64,000 nt of DNA from Nansenia antarctica (Eukaryota; Chordata; Actinopteri; Argentiniformes; Microstomatidae). The notes beneath the pieces are model-generated. The model saw nothing but the letters and a program-made list of their open reading frames with translations, was not told the DNA's origin and searched no databases. Each line of letters begins with the position of its first letter. Position 1 is the stretch's first letter. The position numbers were made by a program, and so were the translations under genes. Of the stretch, positions 1 through 10,700 are shown in pieces. Location of the stretch: contig CAXDII010000404.1 of the NCBI GenBank assembly GCA_963989245.1, positions 1 to 64,000 of the forward strand, read 5' to 3'.

Positions 1-120
1 AGAGGCCGCTTTTCAGACCTTCACAGCGCTAGACACACCCACAAGCGCGAAGCGACGCGCTTGCAAAACTGTTTTGTGATTGGTCGAATACATCTAGGCT
101 GCGTCTAGTCTACAAACTAC

Positions 121-527
121 GATCCTCCACTCCTATCACCGTGGACACAGCAAGGAGCGAATTCCCGGGTAGAAATATTTCCTCTCCCCGCTGTCAGCGG
201 TAAGCGGTACTTTCCTCCAGCAGCGGTAAATGAGGCACCCTTTGCGGCTTAATAACTTTGGTTCTCCGGGGGTTACGGTAAAAATTCCAATGTGTCCGGA
301 AAGAGGACAAGCCATGGAATCGAAAAGTTTTTGAATGGAGTCGATCCTCCACTCCTATCACCGTGGACACAGCAAGGAGCGAATTCCCGGGTAGAAATAT
401 TTCCTCTCCCCGCTGTCAGCGGTAAGCGGTACTTTCCTCCAGCAGCGGTAAATGAGGCACCCTTTGCGGCTTAATAACTTTGGTTCTCCAGGGGTTACGG
501 TAAAAATTCCAACGTGTCCGGAAAGAG
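121..527. repeat. 222-bp-period tandem duplication
   Basis: Bases 121-305 recur almost unchanged at 343-527 (185 bp each, offset 222 bp). The two copies differ at only a few positions. A diverged third copy lies inverted at 18,262-18,385, so this is a dispersed repeat with a local duplication. No coding capacity is credible. Bases 1-120 show nothing recognisable. Confidence 0.85.
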
Positions 528-775
528 TCGTGGGAGACGATTTTTTTATTGACAACGGAATTACATGCTGGAAAAACATGCAGACACAGACAATAAGAGA
601 CACACGGGAGAAGTACAGGAAAACATCTTATTTTTTTGGGCCATCCTCGAGTTTTGGCTGAAATTACGTCGTTGTTTTGAGCGCGCGTGCGCGTTCCATG
701 CGCGTGCACGCGAAAAAAACGCGCGCGCGGTCAGCGCTACCCGCCACCATTGTAAAAATTCCTGGAGGAAACACT
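528..775. other. Unassigned non-coding stretch
   Basis: I see no gene here. It contains an alternating GC-rich tract (about 678-732, many GCGCG runs) that could adopt unusual structure, and short A/T-rich pieces. Confidence 0.5.
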
Positions 776-1496
776 GGTACAGAATGCCTTATATTAATAC
801 ATACAGAGCCTTATATTGCATTATATTACATTATATTTTGAATGGTCATCTGGTGCCTGAATATTGTGTTTTCCTTTACATAAATAATGACATTTCCACC
901 ATAAATTGATGCAGAAAGGGCACAAATTGGTGCATATCAATTCACAAGAATGCAAGAAATTAAGTGTTTGATGTTTAAGGACCCCCAGACAGCCCTGCTT
1001 CATGGGTCCCCCCCGATGTCAAACACCACTGGTACCACCTCCGCCTCATTTTGAGCCAGGAAAAACCCTGATGGCCATGTTGGCATTCAAGTTGGCTAAA
1101 CATAGCAGTGAGTCTGCCCTGTGTCTGGGGCTGTTTGACAGGGGCAGTTACAGTAGTAGTAGTAGTAGCAGGTTGCCGAATTAAAGGTGTCTGTGTTTAA
1201 TTGCGGGCCCACAGACAGCCCCCATACATCAGCTGATCATTTAAAGGGGCGGCCGTCTGAGTAATGTGCATGTCACATGCTGCTTTGTTTTATAAGAGCA
1301 GCAGCTATTACCCAGAGTGCTTTATAAAGACACTGTTAAACAGAGAGAGACAATACAGCCATTATTTTGGGGGAAATTAAGTGATACATTAATCGAACAG
1401 TAAAAATAATAATCATTAGACTAATCATTAAATGACTAATTGGAAAAATAATCGCTAGATTAATCGTTAGAAAAATAGTCGTTTGGGACAGCCCTA
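776..1496. mobile_element. hAT-like non-autonomous element, left-truncated copy
   Basis: This is near-identical to 46,113-47,496, where the same element is complete. The right end reads GGGACAGCCCTA, matching the terminal inverted repeat of the complete copy. The left end is missing. It carries an uninterrupted GATACATTAATCG site around 1383-1395, which in the other copy is occupied by a TTAA-flanked insertion. This copy is therefore the empty-site control. Confidence 0.8.
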
Positions 1497-1810
1497 CAGG
1501 CAAGGACTGGTGTCACTGAGGGAGGCATGTGTAGATGTCACTGAGGGAGGCATGTGGTCTGTGGAAAGTAGACTATCCTCTAGGCCTAGGGAGTCCTCAG
1601 TTTGATCCTGTACGGAAAAACCCAACACAGCACTTGAACATTTACGTTTTCCAAGTTTATACATTTCTTAAACACCCGCCTAATCATACGTCCATAACAG
1701 GGCCAAATGCTGATAAAATATGAGAGTGGCTGGTAGATTTATTTCAGACACAAAATAATAATTTACTATTGAGTGGCTGGTGAATCTGAACGTTTATCTG
1801 TCAGTGGCTG
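1497..1810. other. Short duplicated motif, otherwise nothing recognised
   Basis: The 20-mer GTCACTGAGGGAGGCATGTG occurs twice between about 1511 and 1555. The remainder is AT-rich and shows no gene or known repeat that I can support. Confidence 0.4.
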
Positions 1811-1894
1811 GGGCCTCATTTATAAAAATGTACTTGGACGTCATCTTTGACTTGCACGTAAGCACATTTTTCTAAATGGTCGTAAGCATTATTG

Positions 1895-2706
1895 CAGGGC
1901 TTGACGCTTACCTTTTCCCCAGGTAGCACTGTGCTACCATGTTGAAAAATTTAGTAGCACACCAATAATTTCAGTAGCACAATGAAAATTGTCAACGACA
2001 ACAAATTATCATAATCATAACATATCAAAATGATCATAACCGGCTCTTGGCCGTAATAAAAATGGAGACTCACACAATGTAAAGGGGAAGTAAGAATATT
2101 AATTTCAGTTGGCCCACGGTTCGGTATGAACCTCGGTTTTTGGGTCACGGTTCACGGTTCGTGTTTTTTATTTTTTTAAATGCTACTATTTATTTACAAA
2201 CTGTTACTTTATTTTGCTTATACTTATGGAACTTTAACATTTAGACACATTCCATAATATGACTGGTAAATTGTATAATATAAATATATATAAACAAAAA
2301 ACACTTTCAAATGTAAAAAAATTACATAAACACTTTCAAATGTGACGTGTTGTGGATTGGAACTACGGATCATAAGCTTTCAAATGATGTGTCATACATT
2401 GAAATCCGAAAAAATATGAAGTTAGTCATTTGAATGTTGTTAGACGTCAGGCACATATAGGGTTAACCTCTTTGTAATGAAACCGGAAGCACACAGCGCT
2501 ACGAGAGGACTCGCGTGAAGCATTTCTGCGACACGCGTTTCTGTTCTGTTCTGTTTTCATTCCCTCATCGCTTATACACATAAGTTTGACTGCGCATGAC
2601 AGTAGTTCAGCAGTAGTCGCACTGGTGCGATTGAATGTATTTCCAAGTCGTACAGAAATATATTCACTCGCAAATGCGACCAAAACAGTCACACTGTCGA
2701 GCCCTG
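1895..2706. mobile_element. Nested hAT element, 8-bp TSD CATTATTG
   Basis: Termini are CAGGGCTTGACGC on the left and the imperfect inverse GTCGAGCCCTG on the right. The 8-bp direct repeat CATTATTG is present at 1887-1894 and 2707-2714, the target size of the hAT superfamily. It sits inside the Harbinger-like element, so it is the younger of the two. No transposase ORF is seen. Confidence 0.85.
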
Positions 2707-2906
2707 CATTATTGATAAAACCGCGCTTGTTTAAAATTGCGTACGTACTTCCTTCTATAAATAACAAATATACTTGAAATTGAACGCAGGTGAATGAGCC
2801 TTGTATTTACGCCCTGTGATAGCGGCTCAATTATAGCGGCTGAATTAAGCCAAGTGCTATAAATAGGCTTAATTGAGGTGTTGTGCAGCACCTTTGACGA
2901 GTTCAC

Positions 2907-3083
2907 ATGTTGGTAGACAAACGAAAGAAGAAAAACTTTACTGAGGAGGAGATCGACAGTCTTTTATCAGAAATAGACGCGCGGTCGCAAACGCTCGCCC
3001 CCGAATTCCCCCGATCACATCATGCGGATGAAGGAGGGCTGGGATATACCCGACCGCCTTTATCACGCCTCAATCTAGAATGA
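2907..3083 (+). CDS. Truncated Myb/SANT-like DNA-binding ORF of a Harbinger element
   Basis: A 58-codon ORF opens with a basic run followed by NFTEEEIDSLLSEID and an RSQTL segment. This resembles the first helix of the Myb/SANT-like domains encoded beside the transposase in PIF/Harbinger elements, which bind the terminal repeats and import the transposase. Only the first helix region is present, because the frame drifts into unrelated sequence and ends in TGA. I consider it a relic rather than a working protein. The inverted-repeat boundaries around it support the assignment; the ORF alone would not. Confidence 0.5.
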   Translation: MLVDKRKKKNFTEEEIDSLLSEIDARSQTLAPEFPRSHHADEGGLGYTRPPLSRLNLE

Positions 3084-3455
3084 TTACATCATACAATAAC
3101 CTATTGGCATATAAAGGAAGACTGAAATACAATCATAAACATCAGTTCCCTTTAAATCTTGAATTAAACTAATTTTCTCGGCTGATAAAAACATCGTTAA
3201 TTTTATTACGAGCCGTCGCATGAATTACAGTAGGCAGTGCAGCTCACATGCCTGTAATAACTCCGCATAACCAGTAGGTAATGTGCGTTCGTCAAGTCAA
3301 TACCTGACGTAGAGCTACAATCGTTTCCACGTACGACACGGGTAAGATCAAATTTGATTTAAAGTACTTTCTATAAATGAGGCCCCTGGTCTTTGTCTTT
3401 TCATTGGTCCATAGCCCACATACACAGTTTTTCTGCAAGACACATTACTAATAGC

Positions 3456-3915
3456 CTACTTAACTACTTCTCCTATCTCTGTTGGAGATTCAAAGTTGGA
3501 GGTGGTCTCCCTATCCTGATTGTAAGGCTCGAGGAATGCTAGGATGTCCATGTACTTCCACTTCCTCTCCTTGACACCACCCTCAGCACCACTCCTGGCC
3601 TTCTCCTGCTCTTCTCTCTTCCCCCTCTTATATTTATCTCGGAGATATTTCCATTTGCTGCTGCATACCTTTCCTATCTAGCGTTAATTTAGCAGTTAAC
3701 TACCTAGCTGTCAGTGAATGAGTCCATTGTCATTACTTACCAGAAAAACCCAAAGATCTACCGATCTGTTCCCAGATTGAGTCTTTGATGTGAATGTTGC
3801 TGTATCTCTTGTGACTCATGTCATACAACTCGGTGTAATGTGAAACAGCAATCACGAGTTGCTCAACTGATACATTGTTTTTCTCCATCTTGATGGGTCT
3901 GACGCCTTGGAGCAC
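3456..3915 (-). CDS. MADF-domain protein, two exons
   Basis: Exon 1 (3741-3915) encodes an N-terminal MADF segment with VEQLVIAVSHYTELYDM and IWEQIGRSLGF. It ends at a perfect GTAAGT donor. After a 67-bp intron, exon 2 (3456-3673) continues in frame with SSKWKYLRDKYKRGKREEQ, the second half of a MADF fold (Trp and basic helix), a KWKYMDIL segment and an acidic tail to TAG. The start may be the second Met (MEKNN). MADF proteins are Myb-like DNA-binding factors, and in fish many derive from Harbinger accessory genes. Its position 70 bp from a Harbinger-like element suits that origin, but it could be a host gene. Both splice sites and the phase agree. Expression is unknown. Confidence 0.7.
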
Positions 3916-4033
3916 CGGTTGCTAGGAAGTTGGTTACTAGGGAAGGTACACGCGTACCTACTCTCCTCGTCCTGATTGGTCAGCTGTCAGAAAGGCGCTT
4001 GACGACACACAGCGCCTTTCTGAAAAGTTAAAT

Positions 4034-4286
4034 AAATTCAACTGAAAAAGGCGGCGGCAGCTGCGCTTTTCTCACGCTTTTTAAAAGGCGGACGTTTTTT
4101 CCTTTTCCCATAGGGTTGTATGTAAAAAGACGGTGAAGGCTGTGCTTTTTGAAGTCAAGTTCAGTTCAACTGAAAAAGGCGGCGGCAGCTGCGCTTTTCT
4201 CACGCTTTTTAAAAGACGGCTGCTTTTTTAAAAAAGCGGCAGTTTCTTCCCTTTTTCCCATAGGGTTGTATGTAAAAAGGCGCTGA
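4034..4286. repeat. Tandemly repeated GC-rich hairpin-forming sequence
   Basis: The block TTCAACTGAAAAAGGCGGCG followed by CAGCTGCGCTTTTCTCACGC occurs at about 4037 and 4167, each ending in CCCATAGGGTTGTATGTAAA. A short inverted repeat (GAAAGGCGCT / AGCGCCTTTC) lies just upstream near 3990-4025. It may be part of another Harbinger-type terminus, but I could not find a partner end. Confidence 0.5.
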
Positions 4287-4308
4287 AGGTGCTGAAGGTG
4301 AACACCCC

Positions 4309-4645
4309 CTTAGAAGGGTTAAGTGTCTGGTTAGAAGGGTTAGGTGTCTGGTTAGAAGGGTTAGGTGTCTGGTTAGAAGGGTTAAGTGTCTGGTTAGAAG
4401 GGTTAAGTGTCTGGTTAGAAGGGTTAGGTGTCTGGTTAGAAGGGTTAAGTGTCTGGTTAGAAGTGTTAAGTGTCTGGTTAGGGTTAGGTGTCTGGTTAGA
4501 AGGGTTAAGTGTCTGGTTAGAAGGGTTAAGTGTCTGGTTAGAAGGGTTAAGTGTCTGGTTAGAAGGGTTAGGTGTCTGGTTAGAAGGGTTAAGTGTCTGG
4601 TTAGAATGACAGGTGGAGGGAGTAGAGAGTTAAGTGTCTGGTTAG
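4309..4645. repeat. 21-bp minisatellite (about 15 units)
   Basis: Unit GTTAGAAGGGTTAAGTGTCT (+G), with the A/G variant AAGTGT or AGGTGT. Because the unit is a multiple of three, long repetitive frames open on both strands; these are not genes. It lies just upstream of the zinc-finger gene's first visible exon. Confidence 0.9.
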
Positions 4646-4718
4646 GGGTTGTTATTGTTGGTATTGTTTGAGAAATATACTCTTCACTGTTTATGCTTCC
4701 TTTGTTTCCACTGCACAG

Positions 4719-7700
4719 ATCCACCTCACAGCCCAGCTACCATGTCTGACCCCAGGTCCACACAGTCCCCTGGTTCTGGCTGTGGTTCTGCAGCCCTGGA
4801 AAGCACACACGGCCGATGGATGGTGGCAGTGAAGCTGGAAGACTGCAGGAAAACACTCAAACTCAATGTGGCAATTAAAGAGGAGGAGGAGGAGGAAGGA
4901 GGAGAAGAGAAGAAAGATGTGATGGTGAAAGAAGAACAGGAAGAAGGAGGAGAGGACGAAGAGAAGAAAGATGTGATGGTGAAAGAAGAACAGGAAGAAA
5001 GGGGAGAGGAAGAAGAGAAGAAAGATGTGATGGTGAAAGAAGAACAGGAAGAAGGAGGAGAGGAAGAAGAGAAGAAAGATGTGATGGTGAAAGAAGAGGA
5101 AGTAGAGGAGGAAGATGTGGTGATGGAAGAGGAGGATGAAGAGGACAAGGATGGTGAAGATGATGAAGTTGGTGAGGATGATGAAGATGGTGAGTTCATG
5201 CTATGTATTTGGCGAAGGCCAGGTTAATGAGTAGATCAAAGGGCGCTGGCAGATATTTAGGCTGCATTTACACCGCAGGTCCAAGTGACACAATTCAGAT
5301 TTTTTTCTCACGTTTTTTCTCATGTGGCACAGATGGGTTATGTAACATGCAGGTGTAAGCAGTAAACAAGCACATTGACTCTGATATTCTCAGATCCCAT
5401 TCAGGCCTCAATCTCATGCCGGCCTCTATCAGATATGAATCTGATATGTGTCATGTCTACTGCGGTCTCAGCAGGCAGGTCGCATATACAGTGCTGTGAA
5501 AAAGTATTTGCCCCCTTCCCAATTCCGTGTGTTTTTGCATGTTTGTCACGCTTAAATGTTTCAGATCATCAAACCAATTTTACTATTACACAAAGATAAC
5601 CTGAGTAAATAGAAAATGCAGTTTTTAAATGATCATTCCATTTATTGAAGTCAAAGAGTTAGGGTTATACAGGTGAATAGTAGCAGGGTTATACAGGTGA
5701 ATAGTAGCAGGGTTATACAGGTGAATAGTAGCAGGGTTATACACAGGGGTGCACACAACTGGTGCGCCAGTGCGCATGCGTTGCCAAAATGCATGCTGCG
5801 CGGCAGATCAGCCGCACGAAGGCGCTCTTGCGCACCAACAGCTGGAACCGCTGGGAGAGGAATTTACTTCCTCAAAATCCAACTGCGGCGACTTCCCTCA
5901 CGAAAACATTCGGAAAGTATCGTAACTCGTACTTTCATTCTGCGTATCGCGTATCGCACGGTTATCACGCCGCCACGTGAAAATTCAGTCCCGAACGACT
6001 CGTCGCTAAAAGGAAAAACAACACCAAGGGACTTCACGTTTCTTTTCTCTGAAGCTTTCAAACGTTCAGACGTTTGTTTTACAGCTTCATTATCGCACCT
6101 CGACCCCTGACCCAGGGAATATGGTTGGGAATTCTATTAGAAAAAAGAAAAAAAAAGACTTTGTTGCACAATCAAAATAATGAGCTATTTAAAGTGATAG
6201 CCTATAACATCCTCTACCATGGTTGAAATTGAGGACAGTGATAACAGCAGTCAAGAGAGCAGTGATGATGATGATTAAGCTTGTAGCATAAATAAATGCT
6301 TAGGCTGTAACTTTTTGTTGAAAAGTTGATTTCAGTGTTTACAGAACAGAGCAGTGCTTTAAGAGATGTCCGTTTATTTCAGTGTGTTTAAAGAACAGAC
6401 ATTCAGTTAGTGCTTAAAGTGATGTCAGTTGATTTCATTGTATTTAAAGGAGTCTGACAGACTTTCATGCTTAAAGAGCAGTCATTTGAATTTGCATTTG
6501 TTTCTTTTGTTTTGCACACAATCATTTGTTTGTTCATCTTTATTTATGACTACATGTCGTTTTGCTAATATAAGTTATCCATGTATCCCTTTTTTATCCA
6601 TCCTGTGGGACGGGTCGTGACTCGCGAGCTCGGGGAGCACCAAGCAGCATCACTAGGTGCTCCTCTGAGCACTGGCCCCAAAAAGTTATGTGCACCCCTG
6701 GTTATACAGGTGATAATAGATGATTCTCTGATGATGGGCGGAGGCCGAGATTTGTTGATTCCCCGAAGTAATTAATTAAAGCTTGCTCAAAGTAGACAAT
6801 TAAGATACAAGTTTATTCACGGCGCCGGGTGTGTTCAGTCGCAGGCACAGACAGAGAACGCACACAGAATGACATTCACAGTGCCTCCTTATAATCTAGA
6901 TTCCTGCTGACACAGGAATCAGCTGTACCTTGCAAATCATTATTCTCCTGTCAAACATGTTGTTTACACTAAAGTTAGATGTACGTTCGGCTCGTCTCCA
7001 TCCCATAACGGGTTGGTCGTCATGGCAATTCAGTTACCTGACTCTGGTCAGCTGACTGGCCGGTCCTAAATATACTGACCTATTGACCCAGTCTCTCCCC
7101 TGGCTACTTAGTCAGGTTTCCCTGCTGCAAGGTATACTGGCCCCACTAGCCGTGGTCTAAATCTGGCTCCGGTCCCGTTACAGAGAAAAGCATGGTCCGT
7201 TTGTGCATGACAGAGACAGAGAGAGGTTTGCTCAATCTCAACAGTTTAGATATTACAACTTGATTATAATTACCAATGATACAGTATTTAGAATTGACCT
7301 ATGCACAATGGAAAAACACATCCTATCAGCTCACTCTTTTTTTTCTCCTCTAATGGACAGTAACTTTAATTATATCTCTTTCTTTCCACATGGCTGAGAT
7401 CTTACATTCCTCCTCCGGAATTGTCATTAAATGATTTTCCCCACAGACAAATATAAGTCCTTAGTCATGTGGCCTGACAAAACGAACAAACATCTCATTC
7501 CACAATTGACTTGGCATGAGTAAAAGGTCACTTTGTGGTTAAACTACTCTGATTAATAATCACCTTCTTTGGATAAAAAACCTTTTGTTGTTTAAAGGAG
7601 AAAATATCCAAATAGGTTTCTCATTACTATGTCTAAATACTCATTACAAATGAAGTAGGTATCATTTCCATCATTAAGTCAAATCAAATGTTTTTCCATA

Positions 7701-10700
7701 GTTTGTTTCACAATTATACATTTTTAACAAATAGGGATATAGTCAATTAGTTTCTTTAGGTGGTGTCTTGTCTTGGTTCTTTGATATCCTAGGTCGATCT
7801 TCAACAGAGGGACCTTATGCGTTTCCGGTAGCAATAAGGCACTATCTGATGATGATGGAGCATTCTTCCATTATTGTCTGCTTTAGCCTTGTTGTCCTTT
7901 TGTCTTGTTGCTATGTTATTGAGAGACTCACAGTAGAAATTATTTCATTCACCATCATGATGCTTACTCAAATGTTTTAACAGTGTTATTGAAACTCTAA
8001 ATCCTCACCCCCTACTTTTCTCTCCCCTATTGTTCGTTGTGCTATGTCCCCATTGTCTGATCTTAAAGGTTTAATCCTGTTGTGGTGAATATGTACAACA
8101 ATCTTTAACAACCTGACAAACTCCTGCAACTGAGTCTAGTGCGCTATTTGGTTTAAATCCCTGGATGTCACGACGCATGCGAACAAGATTAGTATCAGAG
8201 TCTTCAGTTAAAGTAATGTCTGTTTCGTTAGTTATCACCCAGATCGTATACATAACCGATATTGTGGCTAGTATCCCCCTGATCCATAATGAGGTCTGGA
8301 TCACACGGTTTCTCTCGGCACGCATCGTCTGTCCGGTATCTCTTGTCCTAGTTTCAATCTTAATACACAACAACATCAAGAATAGCTGTTAATAGCAGAG
8401 ATAGTCATCATTATGGTACTGGAATCAGTAATCGTTTGTCATAATACGTGTCCGTTTTCCCCTTTGCTTGGGTCCTATCGTCAGAGTTGAGAGTGGGTTG
8501 GGCTTCCCGTGGTCCCCCCAGTCTAGTGAGTTATGCACTTGCCTGCTGAGACAGTTTTAGATACAAAGGTTGCACAATCGTTAAGTACAGTTAAGGCCCT
8601 TGCACACCAACGCGTTTTTTACGCGCGTTTTTTACGCGCGTTTTTTACGTCCGTTAAAAAAATAAATTAGAACTCATGTTGTGTCAACCACGCTTGCACA
8701 CCAATCCGTAATATTTCGTCCGTCAAAAAAAACAACGCAACAGGTTCGATTTTCTGCGTTTTTCGCGTCCGTCAAAAGCCTTTTGAGAGTAGTTTTTGAC
8801 CACTCCGCCATGGTATAGACTGGGACACATCGTCAAATTACAACTGCAGGACAGTTGGATTAATGTTTACGGAAGTACATGTCTCAAGTATTATCTCGGC
8901 GGTTAGTCGAGTGAAAGAAAAACAACATACAGATGATAATTCACACAATATAATACCACGAAAGCGTACGGCACTAAACAATAACATTCATTTGGGTAGC
9001 ATCCTACTCAAACTCAGGCAGAAGGGCAGGGTCCGGCCAGGTGCACACGGTCACAGACTGCCAGTCATACATCATTCAGCTGGTTATAGCGGTTTCTTTT
9101 TCTTTTCTATTCTACTATTCTATTCTACTTCTGCTGTCTGCGTCTCCCTGGGTATTCCTAGACCAGATGGCAAACAGTAAAGAAATGCCACAGACAATAT
9201 TACAACATGTAGAGTGCATATTGCGAAAGTTCGCAACGTCAAAAAACGCAACGGACTCCGCAACGGACCGGTGTGCAAGGTCTCTGTGCGTAACGTTTTT
9301 TTCCGGATGTCGGATTAAAAATACGCAGGCGTAAACGCACGCATTGGTGTGCAAAGGCCTTTAGACAGACACTTTAGTTTCTCGTAAATGGGTTAACTCG
9401 TCCTTCATCAATGCTCCTAGAGGAAACAAAAGGATTTGTCATTTGAGGTTCATGGGTATCAAACTAGGACGTGGGTTGTGAAAAACCGTGAACCGTCCCT
9501 TTAATTTCCAAATCAGTCTTCAATACTTAGTTTAGTCACTGTCAATGTGCAATCTGAGTCAATTCCCATAAGCATATTTTTTAAATGAGGTAGATAGGTT
9601 CTATTCTACCCGTATGTTAAAAAATTCTGATCACAATCATTACTGATAGCGTGGATACTTCCCCGTTGGTCTATGTACAGTATAAGCGTATTTTGCATTA
9701 AGGTTTAAGTTTGTTGTGAACATTTAAATGTTCTCTCCCTCTCTTATAATCAATATTTCTCAGTCAATCACCCGTTGGTTTTAGTATATTTATCAGAGAC
9801 ATTCTTGAGTCAGTGTGAATGGTTTTCTATCATAAATGTTGCATCAACGTGTAATGCTCGTGCATTCAGCTGTTGGCCGATTAACACTGTTGATTGTGTG
9901 AAGTACTGTCATATTCGTATGTGTAATTGCTTTATCAAAGTCTGTAGTCTGTCATGTCATTATCATGTTTCCGCTTTCAAACAGAAAAACAACATCTACA
10001 TTTACAGTTTACACAGAGAATTATCATTTGTGATTTCCACTTTCTCTCATTTGGTTCAATCGTTCAATATCTTTTTCGCCCCCACTTCTGTTTAGAGTGG
10101 CCCTTCAGCAGCGACCCCGTTTTAGTCCGTCGCCCAGTTTCTCTGCATTTTCTTGGTTCTGTCAGGAGATAGAATTGGCAAGAGTTGTCATAATGTTCCA
10201 GGTGTTGTCCGTTTGGGATTTATCCTCTCATCAAAATGTCACATATTCCTCTTTGCTTGTGTGAACATTAACAGTCATTAATGCGTGGTCTATGTCTCTG
10301 TTTACTAAGTAAATTCAAATGTTACGTTTGCTGAGTCAATGCAGAATTGTATGATAATTACAATAAGGGACAACTACATTTACATGTATGTGTGTAACAC
10401 TTTTATGTGTTATCTGCAAGAATGCGTGTCTGTGTCTCTGTGTCACAGAAGCTGCGTCTTGTTTGCAAGAGCAGTTCTATTAATAGTGTAGGTTCACAGT
10501 GTCTGTCTGCCTCTGGTGCAGCTTTGTGGAGCACAAATGCACTCGTCTCTTACCACTTTTTGAATGTTAGTACTAAGCTATTTCGCTTGTCCTGAAAAAT
10601 GCAATGGTTATTCATTTCACTCTTTACTATTTGTTTAAAATATGTTAATCAAAACAAGGATTATTATTACTTAACTCAATGATTTCGCTATAACTATAAC

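Larger units (their letters stand above)
1811..3385. mobile_element. PIF/Harbinger-like element with CTG target duplication
   Basis: Ends are inverted: the left starts GGGCCTCATTTATAAA and the right is the reverse complement with one mismatch (TTTCTATAAATGAGGCCC). The 3-bp direct repeat CTG flanks it (1808-1810, 3386-3388). Three-base target duplications are typical of PIF/Harbinger. It contains a Myb/SANT-like ORF (2907-3083) and is split by a nested hAT (1895-2706). No DDE transposase ORF is visible, so it is non-autonomous. Confidence 0.75.

Noticed and set aside
4209..4724. ORFs in the 21-bp minisatellite (LTRHLTL repeats and EGLSVWL repeats)
   Set aside because: The period is a multiple of three and opens frames on both strands; not a gene.
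8071..8379. 102-codon minus ORF in the LTR element as a possible envelope fragment
   Set aside because: A hydrophobic segment is present but there is no cleavage site, fusion peptide or cysteine pattern that I can rely on.
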